From: Rutidosis leptorrhynchoides
Lineage: Eukaryota > Streptophyta > Magnoliopsida > Asterales > Asteraceae
Assembly (NCBI RefSeq): GCF_046630445.1
Contig: NC_092333.1
Location: forward strand, 1,760,001-1,824,000
Length of the DNA stretch: 64,000 nucleotides
Direction of reading: 5' to 3'
Part shown: piece by piece, positions 44,076-55,498 of the stretch
How positions within the stretch are numbered: position 1 is the first letter of the stretch
Layout of the letters: every line of letters begins with the position of its first letter
Notes under the pieces: generated by a model
Told to the model about the DNA's origin: nothing
Seen by the model: only the letters and a program-made list of their open reading frames with translations
Database searches by the model: none
Program-made: the position numbers and the translations under genes

Positions 44076-44727
44076 ATTGGCGTATGTGTTTCGGAGTTTT
44101 CGGGGTTTCCCACATTTCAACGGTTTCAATCTTTGCTGGATCCACCTAAATACCTTCTTTGTTCACTATATGACCGAGGAATTGAACTTCTTCCAACCAA
44201 AATGCACACTTTAAAAACTTAGCGTACAGTTTTTCTTTTCTCAGCAACTCTAGCACTTTTCTCAAATGTTCTCCGTGCTCTTGATCATTCTTTGAGTAAA
44301 TAAGTATGTCATCGATGAAAACAATGACAAACTTGTCAAGATATGGCCCACACACTCGGTTCATGAGGTCCATGAACACAGCTAGTGCGTTAGTCAATCC
44401 AAACGGCATAACCATAAACTCGTAATGATCGTAACGCGTCCTAAAAGTAGTCTTTAGAATATCATCCTCCTTCACCCGCATTTGATGATATCCAGAACGT
44501 AAATCGATCTTCGAATAAACAGACGAGCCTTGTAGTTGATCAAATAAGTCGTCGATTCTCGGTAGTGGGTAGTGGTTCTTGATGGTAAGTTTGTTCAACT
44601 CTCGGTAGTCGATACACAACCTGAATGTACCATCTTTCTTCTTGACAAACAAAATAGGAGCTCCCCATGGTGATGTGCTTGGTCGAATGAAACCACGCTC
44701 TAAAAGTTCCTGTAACTGACTTTGTAA
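44076..44727 (-). pseudogene. Element B reverse transcriptase
   Basis: Minus strand. Motifs in order: [76 protein letters not shown], and the catalytic [10 protein letters not shown] (44281-44310 region). It is typical of Ty3/gypsy chromoviruses. The frame is broken by TAG 44146-44148, where relatives have Gln. Element C sits a few codons further on, in the connection to RNase H. Confidence 0.9.
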
Positions 44728-45763
44728 TTATTTTATTTCGCTGGGTGCGAGTCTGTATGGAGCACGAGCTATTGGTGCAGCTCCTGGTACAAGGTCTATT
44801 TGAAATTCAACGGATCGATGTAGGGGTAATCCCGGTAATTCTTTCAGCAATACATCGGGAAATTCTTTTGTGACGGGAACATCACTGATGTTCTTTTCTT
44901 CAGGTTTAACTTCCTCGATGTGTGCTAGAATGACGTAACAACCTTTTCTTATTAGTTTTTGTGCCTTCAAACTACTAATAAGATTTAATTTCGCGTTGTT
45001 CTTTTCTCCGTACACCATTAAAGGTTTTCCTTTTTCATGCATAATGCGAATCGCATTTTTGTAACAAACGACCTCTGCTCTTACCTTCTTCAACCAGTCC
45101 ATGCCAATTATTACATCAAAACTCCCTAACTCGACTGGTATTAAATCAATTATTAAACGTTTCATCACCCAGTTTAATTTCTCTATCCCGACATATATTA
45201 TCTGATGAAATTAATTTACCATTTGCTAATTCGAGTAAAAATTTATTATCCAAAGGCGTCAATGAGCAATTTAATTTAGCACAAAATTCTCTACTCATAT
45301 AGCTTCTATCCGCACCCGAATCAAATAAAACATAAGCAGATTTATCGTCAATAAGAAACGTACCCGTAACAAGCTCCGGGTCTTCCTGTGCTTCTGCCGC
45401 ATTAATATTGAAAACTCTTCCACGGCCCTGCCCATTAGTATTCCCCTGATTTGGGCAATTTCTAAGAATGTGGCCCGGTTTTCCACATTTATAACAAACA
45501 GCGTTGGTATTACTTGCTCTGACACTATTCTTTTCGGAATTACTTTTTCCGACATTATTTGTTCCTTTAGTTCTGTTAAACTTTGGTCCGTAGACCTCAC
45601 ACTTTGTCGCGCTATGACCATTTCTTTTACACCTGTTGCAAAATGTCGTGCAAAACCCCTGATGATTTTCTTCACACCTATGACATGGCTGTTTTTGGTT
45701 TTTGTTGCCGTTGTTGTCATTGAGGTTGTTGTTGGGGTTGTTATTGTTGTTGAAACGGTTGTT
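44728..45763 (-). pseudogene. Element B nucleocapsid zinc knuckles and protease
   Basis: Minus strand. A Cys-rich stretch with CHRCEEN-type and CNRCKRNGHSATKC-type clusters precedes a standard CCHC knuckle, CYKCGKPGHILRNC (about 45465). These RNA-binding modules close gag. Protease follows with active site DSGAD (about 45330), and the conserved PVELGSFDVIIGMDWL lies near 45100. A frameshift near 45165 separates the two halves of protease, and TAA 44728-44730 separates protease from reverse transcriptase. The Val-rich frame on the opposite strand at 45470-46030 is a shadow. Confidence 0.85.
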
Positions 45764-46639
45764 TTAGTTGTTGTTGTTGTTGGGATGTTTGTTGTAGTTA
45801 TTGTTAGGATTGCGGTTATTGTTGCGATTGTTGGGATAGTTGTTGCGATTGTGGTTGTAATTGTTGTTGTTGTTGTACTGGTGACTCTTGTCACCGTTTT
45901 TCTCCCACTTCCTCTTGAGTTGTTTCGTGTTGGCTTTTTCGGCCGCCTGCTCTTTAATTCTTCCCTCAATCTGATTTATGAGTTTATGAGCCATTCGACT
46001 TGCCTTCTGTATAGAAGCGGGCTCGTGTGAACTCACATCTTCTTGAATCCTTACTGGTAATCCTTTTACAAATGCGTCGATCTTCTCTTCTTCATCTTCG
46101 AATGCTCCCGGACATAATAGGCACAAATCTGTGAATCGTCGTTCATATGTGGTAACGTCGAACCCTTATGTTCGTAACTCTCTAAGTTCTGCCTTGAGTT
46201 TATTGACTTCGTTTCTAGGACGATACTGCTCGTTCATCAATTGCTTGAATGCCGACCACGGTAGTGCGTAATCAGCATTTTGTCCTACCTGTTCAAGATA
46301 GGTGTTCCACCACGTTAACGCAGTACCTGTGAAGGTATGCGTAGCGTACTTAACTTTGTCCTCTTCAGTACACTTACTTATGGCAAACACCGATTCGACT
46401 TTATCGGTCCACCGTTTCAATCCAATTGGTCCTTCGGTTCCATCAAATTCCAAAGGTTTGCAGGTAGTGAATTCTTTGTAGGAGCATCCTACACGATTTC
46501 ATGCACCGTTAGCTGCATTGCTAGATTCAGAGTTATTGTTGGTATGTAGCGCAGCCTGTACTTCGGCTATGTTTGCAACAAGAAAGGTACGAAATTCCTC
46601 TTCGCTCATATTCATGGTGTGTCGAGTAGTCAGTGCCAT
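45764..46639 (-). pseudogene. Element B gag (capsid)
   Basis: Minus strand; ATG at 46637-46639 (MALTTRHTMNMSEEEF). The retrotransposon gag domain spans about 46450-46000 (GLKRWTDKVESVF, FTGTALTWWNTY, YERRFTDLCLLCPG, RMAHKLINQIEG). It is followed by a long Asn-rich linker. In-frame stops: TGA 46499-46501, TAA 46166-46168 and TAA 45764-45766. The first two are explained by C-to-T changes of CGA and CAA. All lie in one frame, so the copy was a single long gag-pol frame until recently. Confidence 0.87.
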
Positions 46640-47137
46640 TTCCTTCAAAATAGCCAACTGAATCGAGTTAATCATACAGAATATTAAGAGTAGTCAATAG
46701 TATTTCGTAGCATAATATGAACTCATTTATAAAAGCTTTTTCTTCATATTAGCGTTTTATAAGTTTAAATTCGGGTACTACCTACCCGTTAAGTTCATAC
46801 TTAGTAGCTAATATACAATTCAACTACTACAATTCCATATGAAAAACTGATTATAATAATATATCACATACAAATATTCTTCAAACTTATAACTTCGCTA
46901 TATTACATATAACATGAAATATAGTACACTTTGATACAGGACAGTTTTTAAAGATAAACCTAGTTAATACGCAAGTTGTTAAGCAAAAGAAATAAAGACA
47001 CGTAGTTAATAAGTCCAGAAACAAGTCATGCATTCTGGTTTTACTAAGAAGACTTCCCGTCCTTGGTCTTGTGGGAAATAACCGTTATGACCATTGGCTA
47101 GGCAGCATGTTGTAATGTCGTCAAAAGGACGAGGGTT
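46640..47137 (-). other. Element B spacer between the F-box gene and gag
   Basis: Non-coding. It contains CGGGTA-CTACC-TACCCG (46772-46788), a 6-bp inverted repeat overlapping the polypurine-like TACCTACCCGTTAA (46779-46792). The same motif appears beside the 3' LTRs of B and C and inside C at 38434-38453. Confidence 0.6.
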
Positions 47138-47638
47138 TCATAATCTCCAACAGCCCCGTAATAATCTAAAAACCTTGTTTCTCACCTCAACTACTGAATC
47201 CGTCACTTTTGGGAAGGTTTTATTTAAAAGTTGCAATCCGATGTTCTTTTTCTCACTTTGGTAAGAAGCAAACATCACTAACCCGTAAGCATAACATGCT
47301 TCTTTATGTTGCATGTTAGAAGCTCTTTCTAATTCACGAAATCCTATGTTGGGATATGTTGAGTCAAAATAGGTTCTTAATCCGTAGCGTAAAATTGCAT
47401 TTGGGTTCCACGCATTTAATGCTTTAAAGAAAACACGGGGTAACTTACGGTCTCCCCAATGTGATATACCCCACCTATCAAAGGAAAGCCTTTTATAAAC
47501 TAAGGCATTTATGAAAAGTCTTTCAAATATTTGACAAGTTAATGTTACCATAATTAATTGTGCTGATGAATTCTGACCGACTCTAGACAAGATTTCCTCA
47601 ATCATATCCTCTGGTAGATCTTCTAAAATATTCGGTTG
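47138..47638 (-). pseudogene. Element B F-box-like gene, exon 2 (main part)
   Basis: Minus strand. An F-box begins LEDLPEDMIEEILSRVG and continues through a Leu-rich region to VYKRLSFDRW. A second part (NPNAILRYGLRTYF, ELERASNMQHKEACYAYGL) resembles the Sel1-like repeat tail of Arabidopsis At2g35280-type F-box proteins. F-box proteins dock on SKP1 in SCF ubiquitin ligases and choose substrates. The frame joins exactly to 55499-55528 when element D is removed, and to exon 1 (55616-56244) when an 87-nt intron is removed. Stop at 47138-47140. It lies between the 5' LTR and gag in the sense orientation, so it is cargo of the retrotransposon, captured from a host gene. Exon 2 itself is open apart from the D insertion. 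Confidence 0.72.
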
Positions 47639-47643
47639 TCTAC

Positions 47644-49509
47644 TGATGTTTCGCGAGGTGTATATAAAATACTATTAATTTTAGCAAGAAAATACTATTA
47701 AATACGATACAATTTTACACAAGATATTTATTTATTTAGAGAATGGATATACTTAAACCTTGCTACAACACTATAGGCAGTGTACCTAATCGTAGAGTAG
47801 TATAGTTTTTAGTAAGTCCGGTTCGTTCCACAGGGAGCTGGCTTATTTCACACTATATTTTAAACAATTATATTCGTACAAAATATATTATATTAATAAT
47901 ATATAAAAGGGGGTTTTACCGTTTAATGACCGGTTTGTCGATTTTATATTTTAAGCGAAGCGTAAAGTAAATGACGATATTTAACTAACAATATAAAATA
48001 AATAACAATAATTAAAATGACAATAAATAAAAGTACGAGGAAAAATGAAATAAAATATATTATGCTTATTTAAACTTCCGTAATCATGATGTTTGACGTG
48101 TTGATTTTAGTTTTATGCCCATGGGTTAATTGTCCTTTGTCCTGGATTATTTAATATGTCCGTCTGGTTTTTGTCCATAACAGTCCATCGGTCATAAATT
48201 TAAAGTGCGAGTGTCCTCGTCAAATTATCCTTATACCCGAAGTCAAATATTCCAACTAATTGGGGACTTAAACTGTAACAAGGTTTTAATACTTTGTTTA
48301 ATAATTACACCAGGTTATCGACTGCGTGTAACCCAAGGTTTTAATACTTTGTTATCAATTATGCCAAGTGTCCTTGTACATAATTTCACCCCTGTTTTAA
48401 TAATTCCATAGACTATTAATCCATTCTCGTATCCGGTTAAATGAACGATTATTCGTACATATAAATATCCCGCCCATCGTGTCCGATCGAGTGTATGTGG
48501 TTATTTATAGGTACGTCCAATTGTAAATCTTTATATTAAAATTAACAAACTATCATTTAGTTAAACAAATATAAAGCCCATTAATAGCCCATAGTCTAAT
48601 TTCCACAAGTGTCGTTCTTTTGTCCAAACCCCAATTATGGTGCAAAGCCCAATTACCCCGTCTTTAATATTTAGTCCAACATCATGATTACTTTGGCTCA
48701 AATAAGCATAATAATAACTTAAGTACGAGACATTAATTTAAAAAGGAGAACATAACTTACATTGAGTATTTATCGCGTAGTGTTACACGGACAGAATTTC
48801 GACTTTAAAAACCCGTAAAATAACCTTTACATAACCCGAACTAATCTAATATAAAACTACCCTATACTATATATATTATATATATATATTTATTTATTTA
48901 TTTATTACAGAGTATTATTATTATTATTTTTTATATATATTTAAAACTGCAGAAGCTCGTGGCCTTTTATAGGCATTTTGGAATCTGGCTGCTCCGCGAG
49001 TCGTGGAGTTTTTGGCCTTCAAACTCCGCGAGTCGTGGAGTTTGAAAATCCAGCTCACAAACTTCTGGCTCCTAGCTTGTCGACATAATAAATATATAAA
49101 TATAAAATATAAATAATTAATATAATTATTTATATATTATATTATATTCTTGTGCATAGTAGACTTGTAATTTTTGGTCCATTGCGTCGGATGTTGATAG
49201 TTGACTCATGTCCCGGTTCCGGATTTTCGAACGTCCTTGCGTACAATTTAATATCTTGTACTTTGCGTTTTGTAACTTGTACTCTTGTCATTTTTAGACG
49301 TTCTTCATCAATAATTTGAACCTTTTTAATTGTATTTTGTACTTTTGAACTTTTTGGACCTTTGTGTCTTCAAATCTTCGTTTTCGCCTTTTGTCTTCAC
49401 ACTTATTTATTTAAACAATTACAATGAAAATATAATACAATTACAAATGAAAACCTATTATTTAGGAGGGATATTGCTATGAAATATATGTTCCTTTTTA
49501 GCCTTATCA
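47644..49509 (-). mobile_element. Element D 3' LTR
   Basis: 1866 bp, same as 53633-55498 apart from about eight substitutions. It holds two copies of CTCCGCGAGTCGTGGAG (about 48990-49040), each inside a 7-bp inverted repeat with a 9-nt loop. Confidence 0.93.
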
Positions 49510-51470
49510 AATATCCCCACACTTGAGCGTTGCTTGTCTTCAAGCAATACAGAACTTGAAATAAAAACATACATGAATCACTTTTTTATTCATCACACTT
49601 TGTACATCAGTGATTTTGATATGGTGGTATAAACAATGATAGTAATGATAGAACCATGGTTAAAGGTGGGTGTGTCATCCACAGTTACCTCGGGTTTAGG
49701 TCAACGACACTTGCAATCAAATAGCCGATTTACTTTCGGTTTCCAAAGCAAAGTGCAAATTTGAAAGGCGGTTTACAGTCCTACATGACTATGAAAATTT
49801 AGATCCTTAAGGAAATTGGATCTTTATGAAAACATTTGATCTTTTGAAAATTCAATCTAGCTTTTACCCTAGATAATTTTTCCAGAATAACCCTTCACCG
49901 GTGTTTGCAAAATATTTTTGTGGGTTGTGTGGGTTTCAGATTTGAAAATTTTAGCTCAACACTTGTGGTTTTGTGTTACCCACTTGCTAACCTTGTATTA
50001 GGAAAGCAACACGTCCAGTTTACTTGTCCCGTATATTACCTTTCGGCAAACTACCGTCCGGTTATAAAGGAAAGCGATGAACAAGCAACTGTTAAGGCAA
50101 TGTCCCTTGACATGCTTTTGATTATGGTCTATAAACGTGTCGGATGCTAGTACTATCCTTTGTAGGAGAAATAGTAAAGATCATCCTATGATTTTTCGAT
50201 CTGGCACAAGGTCCTGTCTTTGACCATGCTATGCAACCACCGTTCTTACGGTTGACACCCGATTTGGTTCAGGTGACCTAATGAATTCCAGGTGAATTCC
50301 TAGGATTTTACGTTCAATGGTAATGAACGCATTGAAAATAGGTTTTCAGAAAACAAATCGGTTTTAATTTTGATCAAAATATTTTCTCGTTCAAGTACGA
50401 GTTTAGATATCATTGAATTCCATGAGTTTGTAATTCTCAATCTTTAAGGTCAATCTCAAGGATTGAGTAATATCAGGCTTAAAAGCTGATTTTTAATCTT
50501 TAAGGAGATTATCCTTTCTGGGGATCTGATTCATTAGTCTTATCAAGCTAATTTGCACGGCGCCCTCCCCATTTTACGAGACAGATCCTCTCATGGTTAG
50601 GATAAGTCTGACCACTTGGCGACCCTGTTTTATGCTGAGGTCCGTGGATTTCCTGCTGATTTTAGTGTTGACTTTTCTAGATTTTTCGTTAACCTACAGC
50701 TGGTCTGGACGACAACTTCTTGACCTAAATCAAGAAGCGCGTGTCTTTTTCAGAAGACTTTACTTCCTTTTAATGATGGAATTGATTCATCGTGTAGATC
50801 CATCTTTTCTTTTCTTTCATCGGGTAAAATAGTTAATTTAGTCCAAAACAAAAGCACCTACAATAAACTTTACAGAAACATGTGCTAGATAGTTTTTAAT
50901 TGAATAACTAGGTACATTCTCCCCACACTTAGTTTCTTTCTTTGCCTTTTTATTCTCCCTTATTCCATTTTAAATGAATTCAAGCGTTTTAGGGTGTTTC
51001 TCAATTTATGTCCTTTCCGAGGTAATGATAATTTCGGTATTAACACCTAATTTTCATCGTTCATAAATATGTAGAAACATGATTTTGAATTCATTTATTT
51101 GAAATTTTTTTAAAATTTTCACAAAATTTGGCAAAAAAAACCAAGTGTAAACCCGAGAGAATTTATAACCCTTCCCCACACTTAAGATCATGCAATGCCC
51201 TCATTTGCATGAAATCAGACTCTAATTATAAATTTATGAGGGTGATTAGTGTAGAAAAGTGATTGAAAATACCCAGTTTGTAATTACAAAGCTCGTCGAA
51301 TGATAGATGGCGCGCCTCATCGTTCATTCCTTCTTGTTTTATCACACATATTTTTCTTCAAAAACGGTTACTTTTCTGAACTGTTTGCTAATTTTTGAAA
51401 ATGCGTCTTTTACCCTAATCGTGCATTTTTATTAACGAGTTATGCATTAACCCGAACCCCTAATTTAACG
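49510..51470 (-). other. Element D internal region, 3' part, no gene recognised
   Basis: Next to the 3' LTR are the polypurine tract and a stretch complementary to GCTTGAAGACAAGCAACG-like sequence. No frame of note is present on the element's own strand. The plus-strand frames at 49905-50150 and 50593-50832 lack family motifs and are not believed. Polymerase genes would be expected here in a complete Athila but are absent. Confidence 0.65.
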
Positions 51471-52534
51471 TTAAGTGGGGTTAGACTTCCCCATACTTAG
51501 CTGACGACATGTGAAGTCGGTAGAATAAGTTCCACGAATTAAAATAGTGAGCCAGTTATTTACATCTCGGGTGGTGTATAATATATCAATGGGTTTAAAG
51601 TTTAGACTCACCCGATCGTCACTACTTAATTCTTTTTTAAGTGTAGCTTTTAGTAAATGGATATGTCTCTTTTCTGGTTCTTGGTCAAATGGATCGATAT
51701 ACACCGACATACATATTATAGGGTGGACAATTCCTAACATTTTCTTCCTTTTATTCTCGGGATTAAAGGTTTCACCTCTATTACCCAATTGGGTGAAATC
51801 TGAGGTGTCATTATCTATTACAGCCCGTAGTTCATCATCGATAGATGACTCATCTATTGAGAATATTGGGTTGGAAGGTTGTGGAATGGTGAATTTCGGG
51901 ATCGAAGTAGATTCTTCTTCATTAACGGTACTTATCGGTCCCACCACTTTGGTATTGGGGGTAAAATTTTCAACGTTATCATTTACAAATTTGTCTTCCT
52001 TATTTCTTCTTCATCCATAGATGGATCGATGATTTCGTCGGTAGTGGCTAATGTGTCGATATGTTGTGAAATTGGTAAGACTGAATAAAAAGTAACATCG
52101 GGATAGTTGGTGATTTCGGAGCTCTCGAATTCATCAAAATTCGATGATATGAGATTTTCTTGCACAATACTCCTCAGATCAACAGGTGTGTAGTCTGATA
52201 GAGTTTCAGCTTGCCGGTTTACAAACTCTCTCATTTGTTCATTTTGAGCATTGAGTTCTTCGAGTTTGATTTTCATATTGTCTAATAAATTTTCAGACAC
52301 GTAATTTTCCTCGTCTACTGGTTGTTGAGTTTGGAAATATTCTTGGGAATAATCCCAATTTGAATTGTATTCTTCATAATCATTCCATTCAGGTTCCGTG
52401 GGTGCGTAATTTTCCATAGGAACGTAATAATAACATTCCCATGTTGAGTGATAATCTCCACAGATTTCACAACCAGTTATTGTTTCGTCATTCGTGATCC
52501 AAGATTGACTGAACGAATTGTCATCAACACCCAT
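51471..52534 (-). pseudogene. Element D gag-like protein with Athila-type zinc knuckle
   Basis: Minus strand, ATG at 52532-52534. Near the N-terminus is CEICGDYHSTWEC (CX2CX3HX4C), the spacing used in Athila gag. After it come Tyr/Asn/Glu-rich sequence (WNDYEEYNSNWDYSQEYF) and a Gln/Glu helix. After TAA near 51983 the reading continues in another frame (51471-51947), with EEESTSIPKFTIPQPSNPIF and DVNNWLTILIRG-like sequence. The two parts look like one protein with a frameshift around 51950-51985. Acidic, tens of residues long on either side, with no catalytic domain. The role is probably RNA binding or packaging; this is inferred from the knuckle only. Confidence 0.65.
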
Positions 52535-53632
52535 TTGAGAGTATTGATTTAATTGATTTTAGATATCAAAAAGAGTTTCCATAGCCTTGTTTTCAAAATT
52601 TTCCATTTTGTTGCGATGGCCAAATTTTAGCTACAATGTGGTGCATTTACTAATTATCCTATTAGTTATAAAAATAGAAAAACTTATATAAGTTGTCCAA
52701 TTAATAGACTTTTCTGCTTTTGCCCACGTTTCGAATAGCCAAAAGATGCAGCAGGGAGCCAGAACCCTTTAAATCGGAAGCTCACAACTCAGCCACTAAC
52801 AAATCCAACTATTACTACGAAGCAGAAAATTGTCAACGTATATTAATTTAACCACTTAAATAATGTTTCTTATCATTTGAGATAGTAGATAAGAAATAGA
52901 GAAAATTTCTAAGTCCTAAAAACTAAACCGTCGAGAAATAAGAAAGAAAAAGAATGCGCGTCGAAAAACGTCGAAAAATAAAAATAAGAAAATAGCGAGT
53001 CGTGACTTAAAAGGCACTAAAAATTTAAAATCGTCGCAAAATTCTAAAGCACCTAAATCTTAGTCTAAAGAAATAGCACTTAAGGGATTTTACGGCAAAG
53101 CCTAAAAATCTATACATATAAAATAACTACGGAAAAACTAATTTTAAAACTAATTGCGAACGAAAAATATATAAAATATTACGATTACACTAAATAAAAG
53201 GATACAAATTATAAAAAGTGATAAAAATACTTATTTTTATAAAACATATTATTTTTATATTTTTATTTTTATATTTTATAAATTATTAATTTTTTATATA
53301 TTAAAACTAAATATAATTAATTATAACTAATTAATTTAAAAACTTAAACTAAATAATAATAATAATAATAAAGTAATTAGGGTTAAATAATAATAATAAT
53401 TAATAATACCCCGTAATTAATGTGAAATAGGGTTTCTGGTCAGGCTGGTCAGGGCGGCTCCGCGAGTCGTGGAGTTTTAAGCCTGCAAACTCCGGAGTCG
53501 TGGAGTTTGAAAAAAACGTTTTTTTTTTAAATTTTATATTGTTTTTCTAAAAATATATAAAAAAAATTTTTATACAAAAATAAATTAAAAATATAGCGTT
53601 TCGCCGAGTCTCCGGCAGCGGCGCCAAAAACT
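52535..53632 (-). other. Element D 5' leader with primer site
   Basis: Non-coding, AT-rich. It contains two more hairpin units of the CTCCGCGAGTCGTGGAG type (53457-53508; the second is two bases short) and the Athila-type primer site 53611-53626 just before the 5' LTR. Confidence 0.75.
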
Positions 53633-55498
53633 TGATGTTTCGCGAGGTGTATATAAAATACTATTAATTTTAGCAAGAAAATACTATTAAATACGATACA
53701 ATTTTACACAAGATATTTATTTATTTAGAGAATGGGTATACTTAAACCTTGCTACAACACTATAGGCAGTGTACCTAATCGTAGAGTAGTATAGTTTTTA
53801 GTAAGTCCGGTTCGTTCCACAGGGAGCTGGCTTATTTCACACTATATTTTAAACAATTATATTCGTACAAAATATATTATATTAATAATATATAAAAGGG
53901 GGTTTTACCGTTTAATGACCGGTTTGTCAATTTTATATTTTAAGCGAAGCGTAAAGTAAATGACGATATTTAACTAACAATATAAAATAAATAACAATAA
54001 TTAAAATGACAATAAATAAAAGTACGAGGAAAAATGAAATAAAATATATTATGCTTATTTAAACTTCCGTAATCATGATGTTTGACGTGTTGATTTTAGT
54101 TTTATGCCCATGGGTTAATTGTCCTTTGTCCTGGATTATTTAATATGTCCGTCTGGTTTTTGTCCATAACAGTCCATCGGTCATAAATTTAAAGTGCGAG
54201 TGTCCTCGTCAAATTATCCTTATACCCGAAGTCAAATATTCCAACTAATTGGGGACTTAAACTGTAACAAGGTTTTAATACTTTGTTTAATAATTACACC
54301 AGGTTATCGACTGCGTGTAACCCAAGGTTTTAATACTTTGTTATCAATTATGCCAAGTGTCCTTGTACATAATTTCACCCCTGTTTTAATAATTCCATAG
54401 ACTATTAATCCATTCCCGTATCCGGTTAAATGAACGATTATTCGTACATATAAATATCCCGCCCATCGTGTCCGATCGAGTGTATGTGGTTATTTATAGG
54501 TACGTCCAATTGTAAATCTTTATATTAAAATTAACAAACTATCATTTACTTAAACAAATATAAAGCCCATTAATAGCCCATAGTCTAATTTCCACAAGTG
54601 TCGTTCTTTTGTCCAAACCCCAATTATGGTGCAAAGCCCAATTACCCCGTCTTTAATATTTAGTCCAACATCATGATTACTTTGGCTCAAATAAGCATAA
54701 TAATAACTTAAGTACGAGACATTAATTTAAAAAGGAGAACATAACTTACATTGAGTATTTATCGCGTAGTGTTACACGGACAGAATTTTGACTTTAAAAA
54801 CCCGTAAAATAACCTTTACATAACCCGAACTAATCTAATATAAAACTACCCTATACTATATATATTATATATATATATTTATTTATTTATTTATTACAGA
54901 GTATTATTATTATTATTTTTTATATATATTTAAAACTGCAGAAGCTCGTGGCCTTTTATAGGCATTTTGGAATCTGGCTGCTCCGCGAGTCGTGGAGTTT
55001 TTGGCCTTCAAACTCCGCGAGTCGTGGAGTTTGAAAATCCAGCTCACAAACTTCTGGCTCCTAGCTTGTCGACATAATAAATATATAAATATAAAATATA
55101 AATAATTAATATAATTATTTATATATTATATTATATTCTTGTGCATAGTAGACTTGTAATTTTTGGTCCATTGCGTCGGGTGTTGATAGTTGACTCATGT
55201 CCCGGTTCCGGATTTTTGAACGTCCTTGCGTACAATTTAATATCTTGTACTTTGCGTTTTGTAACTTGTACTCTTGTCATTTTTAGACGTTCTTCATCAA
55301 TAATTTGAACCTTTTTAATTGTATTTTGTACTTTTGAACTTTTTGGACCTTTGTGTCTTCAAATCTTCGTTTTCGCCTTTTGTCTTCGCACTTATTTATT
55401 TAAACAATTACAATGAAAATATAATACAATTACAAATGAAAACCTATTATTTAGGAGGGATATTGCTATGAAATATATGTTCCTTTTTAGCCTTATCA
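53633..55498 (-). mobile_element. Element D 5' LTR
   Basis: 1866 bp; see the 3' LTR. The two hairpin units lie at about 54980-55034. Confidence 0.93.

Larger units (their letters stand above)
47644..55498 (-). mobile_element. Element D: Athila-like LTR element without pol
   Basis: LTRs 47644-49509 and 53633-55498 (1866 bp each) begin TGATGTTTCGCG and end GCCTTATCA. The target duplication TCTAC is perfect (47639-47643, 55499-55503). The primer site TGGCGCCGCTGCCGGA (minus, 53611-53626) and the polypurine GTGTGGGGATATT next to the 3' LTR (49510-49522) are Athila-type. The internal region is 4.1 kb with a zinc-knuckle reading frame and no polymerase. Only about eight LTR differences were counted by eye (about 0.4%), making it the youngest insertion here. 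Confidence 0.92.

Noticed and set aside
45470..46030. 186-codon Val-rich plus-strand frame
   Set aside because: It is the complement of the Asn-rich linker and nucleocapsid of element B gag; the minus strand carries the real motifs.
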